Under the pieces are notes generated by a model that had not been told where the DNA came from, made no database searches, and worked only from the letters and a program-made list of their open reading frames with translations. This document shows positions 20,508-30,669 of a stretch of 64,000 nt of DNA, one piece after another. Within the stretch, counting starts at the first letter, position 1. Each line of letters begins with the position of its first letter. This DNA comes from Tridacna crocea (taxonomy: Eukaryota > Mollusca > Bivalvia > Cardiida > Cardiidae), in contig OX031073.1 in assembly GCA_943736015.1 (NCBI GenBank), positions 24,827,210 through 24,891,209 on the forward strand, written 5' to 3'. The position numbers were made by a program, and so were the translations under genes.

Positions 20508-20945
20508 GGATGATGCATCTTCACAAGCCAAGGCTGACGATTCACTACGCTACTCTACCCTTGGTGGATCGAGCTTGATTTAAACATTCCCCCGATACGC
20601 TTTTTCATTGGATGCAGCCAGCTCTAGCTGCAACGAATGAAATCGCTCATAGCATTTCATCTTTGATAAAAATAGAATAAGGTCGCGACCGTTCGAATAG
20701 CTGGTAAACATGGAAACCCACGTCCCTCAAGGATGTCTGCTTATCGCTTCAAGTTGTATTCGTAAGCGGTTTGTAAAACGATACTTCATTGACTTTCAGA
20801 AATATGATGTAAAGGGGGGTAATAACCAGTATCCAATAGAGGGCGCATCGCAGGAATCACGAAATCGGGCTCAATCAGCCAAGGTAAGATCTACGCAGTG
20901 ATCGTACCCTTGGCTTGCGAAGATGGGGATGGTGATGCGTCATAT
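20508..20945. mobile_element. Element with imperfect inverted ends
   Basis: ATGCATCTTCACAAGCCAAG at the left and CTTGGCTTGCGAAGATGG at the right are inverted, each with a GATCACTGCGTAG/ACGATTCACTACGC inner block. No transposase was seen. Confidence 0.5.
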
Positions 20946-21060
20946 CAGACTGGTTGAATCTTCGAAGAATATGACATGCGCAGACAACGTTTCTGTTAGT
21001 CGAAATATGTACAGTCTTGCATCCATCAGGAGCATCATTGCTCATGAAGAATAACTGCAG

Positions 21061-21386
21061 TTTCATAAAAGGACAAAATATGTTAAAAGCTGTCTGAAAA
21101 CGAGTATAGAAAAATCTTAAAACACTCGTATTGTTCGCTTTTGGCACCTACTGCGCCTTTAAAGAAGATTGAATAAAACCTAGTGAATCTGACTTTAAAC
21201 ATGACCAAAATTCCACGAATAACTGTTTCATAAAAGGATGAAGTAGGTTAAAGAATGTCAGATAAACGAGTATAGAAAGATCTTAAAATACTCGTATTTT
21301 TCACTTTTTGAAGCTACTGGGCCTTTAAAGAAGACGGAATAAAACCGAGTGAATCTGCCTGTAAAAATGACCGAAATTCCACGAAT
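21061..21386 (+). repeat. Tandem duplication, two units of about 165 bp
   Basis: TTTCATAAAAGGA starts units at 21061 and 21226; both contain AAACGAGTATAGAAA and CCTTTAAAGAAGA, and end with AAATTCCACGAAT. Confidence 0.85.
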
Positions 21387-21546
21387 GTCTTATCGCTCAG
21401 ATGCCGATGTTTTACAAGCATGTTTTGAGTCCCAGGTTTATAGAGAGAGAATGTACGCATGGTGCAGAAATCGAGTTTTTGTATATATATATACATAGAT
21501 CTATACAGCATTTCTCACTCTACCGCACTATGGGGTGTTTAAAACT

Positions 21547-21776
21547 GTTAAACCATTACCACACAATCCCTACTTTTGACGTCCCTGAGGAATAAGCCTT
21601 TTGAAAACACTGTAGGAAAAGGAGAAAATGCTGGTAACCAGCATTTTCTCCTTTTCCCACAGTGTTTTCTACCCTTCACAAAACAAATTTCAAGTTTTCA
21701 GTCACTTTTGTTTTATCGTCTGCAAATGCTTTCAATTTGGACAAGCCTAAAATATTGTCGTTTGGTAATGGGTTAA
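21547..21776 (+). mobile_element. Family A MITE copy
   Basis: TTAA at both ends, near-perfect core. The right TTAA (21773) also starts a family-B element. Confidence 0.85.
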
Positions 21777-21895
21777 ACCATAAGGATGCTAAGCGTGACT
21801 CACTGACCTTTTGCAGACAGTGTAGATCAAGATCAGACTGCACAGAACGTGCAGTCTGATCTTTGATCTACACTGTCCGATATAGACATATTGCC
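21773..21895 (+). mobile_element. Family B element joined to family A
   Basis: TTAA-ACCATAAGGATGCTAAGC, then the hairpin GATCAAGATCAGACTGCAC / GTGCAGTCTGATCTTTGATC. It runs into a poly-C tract. Confidence 0.65.
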
Positions 21896-21936
21896 CCCCC
21901 CCCCCCCCCCCCCCCCCCCCCACACACACACACATA
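21893..21936. repeat. Poly-C run followed by CA repeat
   Basis: About 28 C, then CACACACACA. Its exact length is prone to assembly error. Confidence 0.9.
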
Positions 21937-22028
21937 AAAACACCTTTGTAATTGCGTAATTTGGGTTTTTACTGTCGGCTCACAAATTTCAGTTCACTTA
22001 TTTAGTGCATGTTTAAGGCTAATCAAAT

Positions 22029-22236
22029 AATAAGAATTTGGACTAGAACAATAATGAAAGCATTTCAAAACTGGAAACTAAATAAAGATAAAGAAATGAT
22101 TTCTGTCTGTAATAAGGAAGAAAATATTGTGGGAAAAGGAGAAAATGCTGGCGACCAGCTATATTTTCTCCTTTTTTTCCCCACAATGTTTTCAAAAACT
22201 TTCTTTTTATCATGTGCGTCAAAACTCGGGATTCGT
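22029..22236 (-). mobile_element. Family A MITE, diverged
   Basis: The core has insertions in the right arm (TATATTTTCTCCTTTTTTTC); the ends are eroded. Confidence 0.65.
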
Positions 22237-22239
22237 ATG

Positions 22240-22800
22240 TTCGTATGTCAGTCAGTCAGACAGTCAGTTTGTCTGTCTGTCCTCTCTGCCTGCCTGTCTG
22301 TCTGTTTTTCTGACTCTCTGTCTGTCCATCCGTCCGTCCCTCCGTCTGTCCGTCTGTCTGTCTGTATTTCTGTCTGTCTGTTCGTCCGCCCCCTCTCTCT
22401 ATCTTTCTTCTCTCTGGTGTTTTCCAAAACTTACTAAATCAACTTTTAAAGCTCGTGATCATTTTGTTCTCTTTGAATGATAAGTACGTGTACTTAACCA
22501 ATTTACCGCAATTTAATTTCTATGGGTTTTTTTTTTTTAGATAGGCCAAGGAAAATTTTGAAGGACAGATAAAAAGAATATGGGATAAAGAGGAAAATGT
22601 TTCTGTACTGCATTTTCTCTTTTTTCCTCTTTCGATCACCTAAAATGTCTCTCTCTCTCTCTCTATTTCTCTGTCTCTCTTCTCTCTCTGTCTCTCTCTC
22701 TCTCTCACTGTTTCTCTGTCTCTCTTCTGTTTGTCTCTCTTCTCTCTCCCTCGCTCCTCTCTCTCTCTCTCTCTCTCATTCTCGTCTCTGTCTATATACC
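22240..22800. repeat. GTCT and CT microsatellites
   Basis: GTCT/GTCC-rich tract 22245-22400 and CT-rich tract 22647-22785. They generate spurious Leu/Ser-rich ORFs. Confidence 0.9.
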
Positions 22801-22985
22801 TGTTCCTGTCACACCAAGATCTGGTTTTATTTCCTTTCTAGGGCAATATAGATCAAGATCTGACCGCAAAAAATACGCAGTCATATCTTGAATCTACACG
22901 ACCCACTTCTTTGCCAGATATCGTGACAAGAACTATTTTTAGAAATACAATTCACTTCACGAACGATCTAGAAAAAGAGTATTTA

Positions 22986-23210
22986 ACCATTTACTCCATA
23001 CATACTCGTTTCTACGCATTGCTTGTAGGAGCCTTTGGAAAACATTGTGGCAAAATGTGAAATTGCTCGTGACAAGCAATTTCACCTTTTGTCACAATGT
23101 TTTCTATACAATCAAAAGGTGTCCTATCCACATAAGAAATGGCTTCATCCTTCCTGTTATTTAGGGTCAATTAGAGAGACCATAGAAATGCCTGATGGGG
23201 TATAGACTAT
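22986..23210 (-). mobile_element. Family A2 MITE (GTGGCAAAATG core)
   Basis: TTAACCATTTACTCCATAC opens it; the core is GTGAAATTGCTCGTGACAAG. The right end with GGGGTATAG has lost TTAA. Confidence 0.75.
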
Positions 23211-23274
23211 ACCAAGCCAGCCCTCACATTATTATGGAACCAAAAAATCCGTTTGTCCTACAACTAATTGAATT

Positions 23275-23440
23275 CAGTGGTAAACTGATCCTGCGACACG
23301 CAGATAATTGACCAATAGCAAAAAGTTTCGATCCCGGTCAGCCTGCGCGGAATGCGCAGGCTGACCTGGTCGATACTTTTTGCAGATGCAATAAGCCCCC
23401 TTTTCCCAGGGCAATACTCATTTATCTATAAGCACTACAA
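23275..23440. mobile_element. Family C hairpin element
   Basis: GCAAAAAGTTTCGATCCCGG and CCTGGTCGATACTTTTTGC flank a hairpin centred on CAGCCTGCGCGGAATGCGCA. The outer parts have TTGACCAATAG and CCCAGGGCAATACT. Confidence 0.65.
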
Positions 23441-23611
23441 GAATGAATACCTTTTAAAAGTTGTCTGTCCTAGGGTAAAACGGCAAGATAACGGGGACCA
23501 GAACGCGAGATAAGCATAGATTTAGGGGACAATTTTCTTATCATTTTAGTTCCAAAACAGCACTGTCGCTTGTCCCTAGTCTAGCGCAGTTAGTGGTCTA
23601 ATACAACAGAA

Positions 23612-23690
23612 ATGGTGTCCAACTTATTCTGTCTTGCTTTGGTGCTTGCCACGCAGTCTGCCTACGCGGCATTCTCTTGGACAAATTGCC
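23612..23690 (+). CDS. GM2A: GM2A-like exon 1 (signal peptide)
   Basis: AATGG context ATG. Residues 1-20 (MVSNLFCLALVLATQSAYAA) are a clear signal peptide with a likely cut after Ala19 or Ala20, then FSWTNC. Donor C/GTAAGT, phase 1. The next in-frame reading is a TTA microsatellite in the intron. Confidence 0.9.
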
Positions 23691-25477
23691 GTAAGTTTTG
23701 CTTATTATTATTATTATTATTATTACTCCATTATTATTACGGCCATTATATTTGCAAATATTGCTGTTTGCCATTTTTGCCATTTTCAAAGGTTCCATCA
23801 TGGGGGGGGGGTAGAAAACATTGTGGCAAAAAGGAGAAAATCATCGGCTGGCTACCAACATTTTCCTCTTTTTTTCCCCTGAATATTTTCAAAATCATTT
23901 ATCTTTAGGATTGTTCAAAATCGGGACAGTAAAATTTACTGCCAGTTTTACCAACAAGCAGACATGGTGACGTACCTTGATGCTGTGGTAGATTATCTGC
24001 TCGATTAAAGGTGTCACTATTTGTTTTTTTTTTGCCATATTGAAAATAGATTGAAATGGACCATCTTTGAAGCTTCACAGATAGCTTAACCGTTTACCGG
24101 ACGACAAAATCTTAGCCCCGTCCAAATTGAAAGCATTTGCAGACGACAATTTCAGTGTGGCTCAAACGGTACAATTGTTTAGTGATAGGGTAGAAAACGT
24201 CGTGGGAAAAGGAGAAAATGCTGGTTACCAGCATTTTCTCCTTTTCCCACAATGTTTTCTTAATGCTTCTCTCTCAGAGTTGTCAAAAGTAGGGATTGTG
24301 TGATAATGGGTTAATGGCAAACTGTTTGCTTTTCCGTCTCTTGCTGTCAAAAGTACGTCTTAAGTCCCTCAAAAGCCGTATTATCTCTTTACCACTCAAT
24401 CCCGACTTTTAACGCTCCTGTAAAAGAAGCCTTTTGAAAACACTGTGGGAAAAGGAGAAAATGCTGGTAACCAGCATTTTCTCCTTTTCCCATAATGTTT
24501 TCTACCCTTTCCAAATCAAATTTCAATTTTTGAATCACGTTTGTTTTGTCGTCTGCAAATGCTTTCAATTTGGACAGGTCCAAAATTTTGTCGTTTGGTA
24601 AAGAGTTAAAAAACAACATGTCAACCGATTGCATTTTAATCCAAAGAAACATGGACACCCTAGAATTTGTGATCAAAAACACTTGTAGTGACCCCCAATT
24701 TATGTTAACCGATCTCATTTTAATCCCAAGAAACATGGGCATCATAGAAATTGTGATCAAAAACAGCTGAATTAACCCCCAATTTATGTCAACCAATAGC
24801 ATTTTAATCCAAAGGAGCATGGACGCCCTAGAATTTGTGTTAAAAAAACACCTGTAGTGACCCCCAATTTATGTCAACCGATCACATTTTGATCCCAAGA
24901 AACATGGGCACCGTAGAATTAGTGATCAAAAGCACGTGTAGTGACCCCCAATGTATGTCAACCGATTGCATTTTAATCCCAAGAACCATGGGCACCCTAG
25001 AATTTGTGATCAAAACATTTGTAGTGACCCTCAATTTATGTCAACCGATTGAGGCTTTAACATCCATCCATCCATCCATCCATCCACTAGTGCTTAGACT
25101 CTCAATTACACGTATTAATTACCGGTAGTTTCCTTTTCATACAGTAACCGGCTCATCGGCGATAAACATTCAGGATATTCAGGTGACCCCAGACCCCGTC
25201 ATCATACCTGGGGATGTTCACCTTAAGATAAAGGGGGCCACTACACGAAATATCACCCGTTCCACCTTGACCATTTCGTTAAAGAAAAAAACTTTTCTTC
25301 TTGAGGTTCCAATTCCATGTGTGGGGAACATTGGTTCTTGGTACGTATGTAATCTGTTTGATTGATTGATTTTTGTAACATGGATCCAGCAAGCAAGCGC
25401 CTGAGAGAGAGAGAGAGAGAGAGAGAGAGTCTTATCTTGGTTTTGGCTTGGTTACTTTATTGGGAGAGAAAGAGAAT

Positions 25478-25521
<44 letters not shown>

Positions 25522-28500
25522 GAGTGAGAGTGAAAGAGACAGAGAGAGGCAGTTAAACAGACAGAGAGACAGAGGGAGAGAGAGAGGAATGCAAAGACAG
25601 ACATAAAGACGGAAAGACCGACAGAGAGAGGCAGAGACAGACGCATCAGAAAAAAAGAAGGAGAGGGAGAGAGAGATGGGGAGGATGGGAGAGAAGAAGA
25701 CGAAGAGAGAGACACACACAGAGATAGACAGACAGACACTCATTACACTTTTTTTATGTCTACAGCACCTACAAGGACATGTGCACACTAATTGATAGAA
25801 TGGAGAACGAAAACTGGGACGGGCTTAGTGCTGGGATAGGGACGGATCTTCGCATAATATTCAACAATGCCGAAATTGACCCAAGTGCTTGCCCACTACC
25901 CCCAACAACCCTCGACTTGGCTGATGGTGTTCTGCACTTGCCCAAACCGAATGCGCTACTCTCGTCTTTCTCTGCGGTATATAAATAGAGTTTATTTCAT
26001 CAGCTTGTGGTTAATATGGGGAATTATTACATTCTGTTACTAATAATAGTAACATTTTCCACTAAAAATGGTGTAATATCAGTGTCACGCGAGAGCAGAT
26101 ACGGCTGGGCAACGGGCTGATATCTGATATCCTGCCCGTTGATAAGATATTTGTTCTATATCTACAGCAACAGAACGCTCCCTCGTAAACTAACGTTCTC
26201 AAAACATCCATTTTGAAAAAAATGGCGGAATCGGTCTGTCAATCGCTAGCGGACAAATCTTCAAAACTACAGGCAACGTTGAATCGTTTAACCTACAAAG
26301 ACGTGATAAATAGAGAATAGATTATTGTTGTCTTGGATTGGGAAACTTATCAGGCAATGTGTAGTGTCTATAGGCTAGTAGTTCTAGAAATAGCTCTACG
26401 ATTTTTATCCAGTGAGCCGGGTGAACCGAGCTTGATTAAGTTTCATAATTCGAAGCACCAATCATCTAGATCTATTCTATTTGTCCTGTTTCTCAGTTTT
26501 GATCCGTATCACACTAAATTGAATATTTAGATGGAGAAACAATAATGGCAACATCTTTTTAACAATGAACAAAAATGAAGAACTGTTTATTTAAAACGTC
26601 CTATACAGCACATACGCAGCTCTACGATAGTGATGATGAATGACGTCATGAACGTGACGTTTACCCGCGGAAAAAGGTTGTGTCGAATGGAGACAAGATA
26701 TTTTTACTTTTAGTATTTAAACATGCTAGAAAACCAAAAAAGTCGAGCAATTGATCCCTGAATGTAATAAAGAGGTTATTACACGGCAGATGAGGGCCGG
26801 AGAGTGATATCGGCCCTCCACCTTGAAATCTGCCCTCGGGCTAAAGCCCTCGGGGCAGATATCTAGGTGGCGGGCCGATATCACTCTCCGGCCCTCATCA
26901 GCCGTGTAATAACCTCTAAATATTTGCCGAAAAGGGAATGGTATGCGAAGATAACGAGTGGCTTACGTCAATCGTTATTTTCGCCTACCTTTCCCCTTTG
27001 AGGCAAATATTTCCCCATATTAACTACAAGCTGATGAAATAAATTATATGTTCTATTTCCTCTGATTATTTTGTCAACGAATGTCTCTTTTAAACTAGTG
27101 ATCTCAATTCAATTAATCGAATAACCGATATTTTCAAAAAAAGTTGTTCCATATTTTCGGCAGGAGGAAAATATTCACTGTGACGGAGAAATAATCGGCC
27201 CCAGCTTGAATTACATTTTTTACCCATAACATTTCTAAAAATAGACACATGAAATACAATATATATTTTTTCGGCGTAGCTGAATGATTTCACTTTTGAT
27301 CTACTTTAAGTAGTAGGAGGAAATGAATTGTTAATCATATTGTGATTGGCCAAATGGATGTAAACTATGCAAAACAGTAAATGTAACAGTAGAAATTTAC
27401 CAACACTGGATAAAGGTGTGCATGACTAAAAATCAGGTAATGGTCACAAAAACCTATGTGAATTTGTACCTTATAGCCACACTCTAGCTAAACATATATA
27501 ATTCAAAGTACATGGATAAACTAATAGCACTGAGCATCCGCTTGTTTTCTATTTTGTTTACTGTAGGAGTCTTGGTACCCGTTTTTCCTCGCGTAAATTC
27601 AAACAAAGAATATAACATGATATCAATAGTTTTTGTGTACCCATCGTCCCGATAACAGGTCTAACGCGCCTTTAAGTTGAAGAGTTCCACTATTGGAAAT
27701 GAGATATTGTAAATTCTAACATGAATTCGGCTCAGTTCAATGAAAGCGTTTTAAAATCTGTTATTCTAAATGGCGCACAGCACGTCAAAATGGATGGTCG
27801 GACATTTGCACTCCACGCAGGCTAATCCGAATGGACACTTAAATAAAATATTTACTTTCTGTTTTGAGCAAGTCTACTGTAGCACTAAATCTAATGAAGC
27901 CGTAAAATGCCGCCTCGGATTAATCTGTGTGCACTGCGCAGGCTAATCCGAGATGCCACTATATGCTAATGTCAAAAAGTCCCTTTTGGCGTGTTGCCAG
28001 CCATAGAGTGATGCAATTCTGTATTTAAGTAAGTAAGTTATTCAATGAAATATAATCTGCATCCGCGGTTTTACTCTAAGTATGAATTTTGTTTTCCTTT
28101 CATTAGCAGTTGGTCATGTTAGAATAGAAATAATCTTCTTGTTATCGTGGTTTATTGTTCGATAAACCACTTTATGAGTTATGAAATGAATAAACCACTA
28201 TCATATCGCCCTTGTGGATTATTCATTGTGCCTCATAACCTACAACTGTGGTCTATTTAAGAAATAATCTTCTTCCTATCGTGGTTTATCGTTCAATAAA
28301 CCACAGTTGTGAGTTATGAGGCACAATAAATAATCCACGAGGGCGATATTGCGCCTCATAACTCACAATGTGGTTTATTGAACGATAAACCACGATAGAA
28401 AGAAGATTATTTTGATTCTAACATGGCCAATTCTTAATGAAAGGAAAACAAGCTCAAACTTGGAGTAAACATCCGGATGAAGATTATGTTCCATTGAATA

Positions 28501-29083
28501 ACCCACTCATTGAATGAAATCACTCGATATTGAATGACGTCACCCTGCATGGATTATCGCAGATTTTACCACGCTTTCCTTGCACTATGTTTATAGAGCC
28601 GAATTCACGTGTCATGTTAGAATGAACGATAAACCACGACAGAAAAAAATAGCCTTTTAAGGGAATACCACACACACACACACACACACAAAATGTAATT
28701 TTATGGACCTCAATTATGGATGATTTGTATTGTTTTTTTTTTTTTTTTCTTTTCATATACATTTCAGTTAATTTGGTGAGATGTTAAAAACCTAAATACC
28801 CACCTTTAAGTATATTAAGATTCATTGACGTACATGTAAATGCTAATATTTTATAACTTGTCCCTTCCCATACTCTCACCTCCTAACTTCCTGTATAGAA
28901 ATAAGTGATGTAGAATGATTGGGCTCTAAATGACCCATTTAATTATCTGGTTCTATTTTGCAGGGCGATTACCATTTTCACGTTACAATAACCGAGGACG
29001 CTAGCCAGGAGCAAATTTTCTGTTTGGATTTCATTGTGTCAGTAGATGAGCAATGTTCGGGTCTGGGCTGCTTCATAGGCTAG
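23612..29083 (+). CDS. GM2A: GM2 ganglioside activator-like protein, complete, 4 exons
   Basis: Join of 23612..23690, 25145..25340, 25766..25976 and 28964..29083 gives 606 nt: 201 residues and a TAG. GM2 activator is a small lysosomal beta-cup protein that lifts ganglioside GM2 out of membranes and presents it to beta-hexosaminidase A. The match rests on FSWTNC after a signal peptide (human FSWDNC), VTPDPVIIPGDVHLKIKG (human LEPDPIIVPGNVTLSVMG), the strand LEVPIPC with IGSC, and SAGDYHFHVTI (human TTGNYRIESVL). The mature part has eight cysteines (26, 85, 92, 98, 134, 182, 193, 198), the same number as the vertebrate protein. The pair in the vertebrate PCHCP loop is missing, and two extra cysteines sit at the C-terminus. 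There is one N-glycosylation sequon (Asn62). Molluscan copies of this family may have roles other than GM2 hydrolysis. Confidence 0.9.
23700..23735. repeat. TTA microsatellite in GM2A-like intron 1
   Basis: About nine TTA units directly after the exon 1 donor. Confidence 0.85.
23800..23930. mobile_element. Family A remnant
   Basis: GTAGAAAACATTGTGGCAAA and the decayed hairpin remain after a G run. Confidence 0.55.
24086..24314 (-). mobile_element. Family A MITE copy
   Basis: TTAA at both ends; core GTCGTGGGAAAAGG against CCTTTTCCCACAATG, with one mismatch. Confidence 0.82.
24381..24609 (+). mobile_element. Family A MITE copy
   Basis: The left end decayed to TTAT; right TTAA; near-perfect core. 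Confidence 0.82.
24618..25050 (+). repeat. Tandem array, five units of about 84 bp
   Basis: Units start with ATGTCAACCGAT-type sequence at 24618, 24702, 24786, 24871 and 24955, with a partial sixth at 25038. Each contains ATTTTAATCC, AGAAACATGGGCA and GTAGTGACCCCCAA. A CATC microsatellite follows. It lies in intron 1 of the GM2A-like gene. Confidence 0.88.
25145..25340 (+). CDS. GM2A: GM2A-like exon 2
   Basis: Acceptor CATACAG/TA, donor CTTG/GTACGT, phase 1 in and 2 out. It carries PDPVIIPGDV and IPCVGNIGS. The donor choice is set by the next exon: TG plus C makes the cysteine of the conserved IGSCT. A second donor GTATGT four bases later would put TYKDMC out of frame. Confidence 0.9.
25400..25740. 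repeat. GA-rich microsatellites in GM2A-like intron 2
   Basis: Pure GA at 25402-25428 and 25477-25518, then degenerate GAGACAGA to 25738. The intron is only 425 bp and is almost all repeat. Confidence 0.9.
25766..25976 (+). CDS. GM2A: GM2A-like exon 3
   Basis: Acceptor TCTACAG/C, donor GCG/GTATAT, phase 2 in and 0 out. It encodes TYKDMCTLIDRM (human TFEHFCDVLDML), then FNNAEIDPSACPLPP and LHLPKPNALLSSFSA. A TIR-bearing repeat (family J) starts about 10 bp past the donor. Confidence 0.88.
25987..27265 (-). mobile_element. Family J repeat, copy 2 (large)
   Basis: Inverted ends TTTATTTCATCAGCTTGTGG at 25989 and CTACAAGCTGATGAAATAAA ending about 27043 bound 1.05 kb without a recognisable transposase. 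The sequence to 27265 matches the flank of copy 1 (9690-9940), inverted. It begins just past the donor of GM2A-like exon 3. Confidence 0.65.
26772..26920. repeat. Long hairpin inside family J copy 2
   Basis: GAGGTTATTACACGG and GGCCGGAGAGTGATATCGG are mirrored by CCGATATCACTCTCCGGCC and CCGTGTAATAACCTC. The arms are about 70 bp with a small loop around GGGCTAAAGCCCTCGGG. Confidence 0.85.
27770..28010 (-). mobile_element. Family D MITE, inverted copy
   Basis: CTCGGATTAATCTGTGTGCA / TGCGCAGGCTAATCCGAGA form the hairpin, with CTAATGAAGCCGTAAAATG and a right end CCCTTTTGGCGTGTTGC matching the reversed left end of 48318-48575. Confidence 0.6.
28115..28430. repeat. Family G hairpins
   Basis: CATGTTAGAAT and ATTCTAACATG form outer inverted ends. 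Inside are nested hairpins made of ATCGTGGTTTATCGTTC, AATAAACCAC and GTGAGTTATGAGGCAC with their complements. Related pieces occur at 28600-28650 and 46140-47040. Confidence 0.75.
28672..28750. repeat. CA microsatellite and poly-T
   Basis: About ten CA units at 28671-28690 and a T run at 28733-28748, next to a family-K end (ACCTAAATACCCACCTTTAA). Confidence 0.8.
28964..29083 (+). CDS. GM2A: GM2A-like exon 4 (stop)
   Basis: Acceptor TTTTGCAG/GGC, phase 0. It encodes GDYHFHVTITEDASQEQ, FCLDFIVSVDEQC and GLGCFIG, then TAG at 29081-29083. The FCLDF cysteine corresponds to the C-terminal cysteine of vertebrate GM2A that pairs with the first one; the last two cysteines are an addition. Confidence 0.88.
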   Translation, partial: GDYHFHVTITEDASQEQIFCLDFIVSVDEQCSGLGCFIG

Positions 29084-29113
29084 ATAGGTTACTTCAAATG
29101 TAGGCTTATAAAT

Positions 29114-29119
29114 AATAAA
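29114..29119 (+). terminator. Polyadenylation signal AATAAA of GM2A-like gene
   Basis: AATAAA lies 31 bases after the stop codon; a second AATAAA at 29191-29196 is an alternative. Which is used cannot be told from sequence. Confidence 0.5.
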
Positions 29120-29271
29120 GTATTGGAGTAAATGTGTCGGAGTAAAGGCTAGTGATGTTATATTTATAGCTACTTCAACCTTATACGCCCAATAAAGGCC
29201 AAAGTATCAGACCAGGCGTCACAATCCATTTAAGTTTAAATGATAGCATTTAAAAGTATAGAAAACACTAT

Positions 29272-29470
29272 GAAGATGACAGTCTGTTATTGTGTGCTCG
29301 GGCCATATGTTAGTCGCTGGCAGAAAGAAGGAAGTTTAATAAGGCTAAAAGAAAACAAAAGATACAGCTACCTGACAGGTTTTCAACCTGATTTTGATAT
29401 CAATTTCGCTGTCAACGACTAACTCTTGGACTGACCGTACAATGACAGGTTGTCATCTTCAAAATAATTT
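29272..29470. mobile_element. Small TIR element downstream of the GM2A-like gene
   Basis: GAAGATGACAGTCTGTTATTG faces CAATGACAGGTTGTCATCTTC-type ends, with inner blocks TTAGTCGCTGGCAGAAA and GTCAACGACTAA inverted. It resembles the ends of the 19107-19760 element. Confidence 0.55.
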
Positions 29471-29634
29471 TCATGCTTCAATGGTATGATATAAATGTAA
29501 ATGCATTTAAGCATCCGTTTTGTTTACATTTGGACTTTGTTACTTTAATCTGCTACACAACTGAAATAAAGCTTTCAAGTCGACAATAGTAACCCCAAAG
29601 TTTCAACGTTACTTTTTGGGGACAAGTATCTCGT

Positions 29635-29745
29635 TATCGTACACTGTAGATTCAAGATCAGACTGCACGTTCTGTGAAGTCTGATCTTGATCTACACTGT
29701 CCGCAAAAGGTCCTTGAGTCGTGCTTAGCGGGGTAAAGGTTATGC
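29635..29745. mobile_element. Family B hairpin element
   Basis: CACTGTAGATTCAAGATCAG / CTGATCTTGATCTACACTGT, ending GTCGTGCTTAGCGGGG. A second fragment is at 29880-29955. Confidence 0.65.
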
Positions 29746-30194
29746 GTAAGATACTACTTAACCTTTAAACTGCTAATAAAAATTAAACGATATCTGCAAC
29801 CGATTGTAAAAAAAAAAAACCAGAATGTGGATAAAGTTTTTTTTCTGGAGGTAGGTTGGGGGCAGGGGGGGAGAGATAATCTCCCTATCGGACAGTGTAG
29901 GTTTAAGATCAGACTGCACCTTCTTTAGTGTCTACAAAAGGCCTTCTAGTCGCGTTAATTTTGAAATTCTTGTTCTTCTTTTTGTTCTTATGGCTGACTT
30001 TGTTGTTTGTTACCTGTATTTGTTCTTGCTCATTGTTCTTTTTATTTTTGCTGTTCTTGTTAAGTTCTTCTTCTTATGTTTGTTCTATATCTTGTGTTAA
30101 TTCTCACTATTTTTTTAAATTCTTCCTTCTTGTTCTTGATTTTGTGTGTTTTGATGCTTTTGTGGATGTTCGTGATCGCGCGTTCCTCCTTTGT

Positions 30195-30470
30195 CATCAT
30201 CAGTCGCTGAAAAGTGGACGGGGCATTTGTAAGTCCGAAGGGCATACAATTGCACTCGAAGAAACCTAATGCACCAACACTGAAAGCTGTCTTATATTTA
30301 TCTGACTCTTTTATACCTACCTGCCAATACCCCGCTTTCAAATCAAGGGTCGAGAAGTACTTTTAACCTGCAAGTAAATGTAGCGTGTTTTCTATTTTAG
30401 GAATAGCATACGCATCCTTAATTGTGCGTTTGTCAAGTTTCCTGAAATCTTTACAGGAACGAGTAAAAAA
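30195..30470 (-). pseudogene. Ty3/Gypsy reverse transcriptase fragment, broken
   Basis: The minus strand reads FRKLDKRTIKDAYAIP, then YFSTLDLKAGYWQVGI and PFGLTNAPSTFQRLM. These are conserved blocks leading into the palm of Ty3/Gypsy-type reverse transcriptase. A TAA (plus 30362-30364) interrupts the frame just before KYFSTLD, and the catalytic YxDD block is absent, so it is a dead fragment. It abuts an integrase fragment in the opposite orientation. Confidence 0.88.
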
Positions 30471-30669
30471 AATCCCTAGATCCATTAGAAGAAAGAGTGC
30501 TCCTAAAACTGTGCTACTCGTACCAATTGCGTCTACGGCACCCCTTGAGCTTGTGTGTTTGGATTACCTGAAACTTGATAGGTCCAAAGGAGGCTATGAG
30601 GAAATACTGGTAGTAACAGACTATTGCACCAGGTATGCTCAAGCCTATTTTACATGTAATCAAACAGCC
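30465..30669 (+). pseudogene. Ty3/Gypsy integrase fragment, inverted relative to the RT
   Basis: The plus strand reads IRRKSAPKT followed by STAPLELVCLDYLKLD and EEILVVTDYCTRYAQAY: the linker from the zinc-finger and the first catalytic-core strand (with the first Asp) of a Ty3/Gypsy integrase. The core breaks off after QTA into a tRNA-like sequence, and the remaining catalytic residues are missing. In an intact element it would lie on the same strand downstream of the RT; here the two are head to head. Confidence 0.85.
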
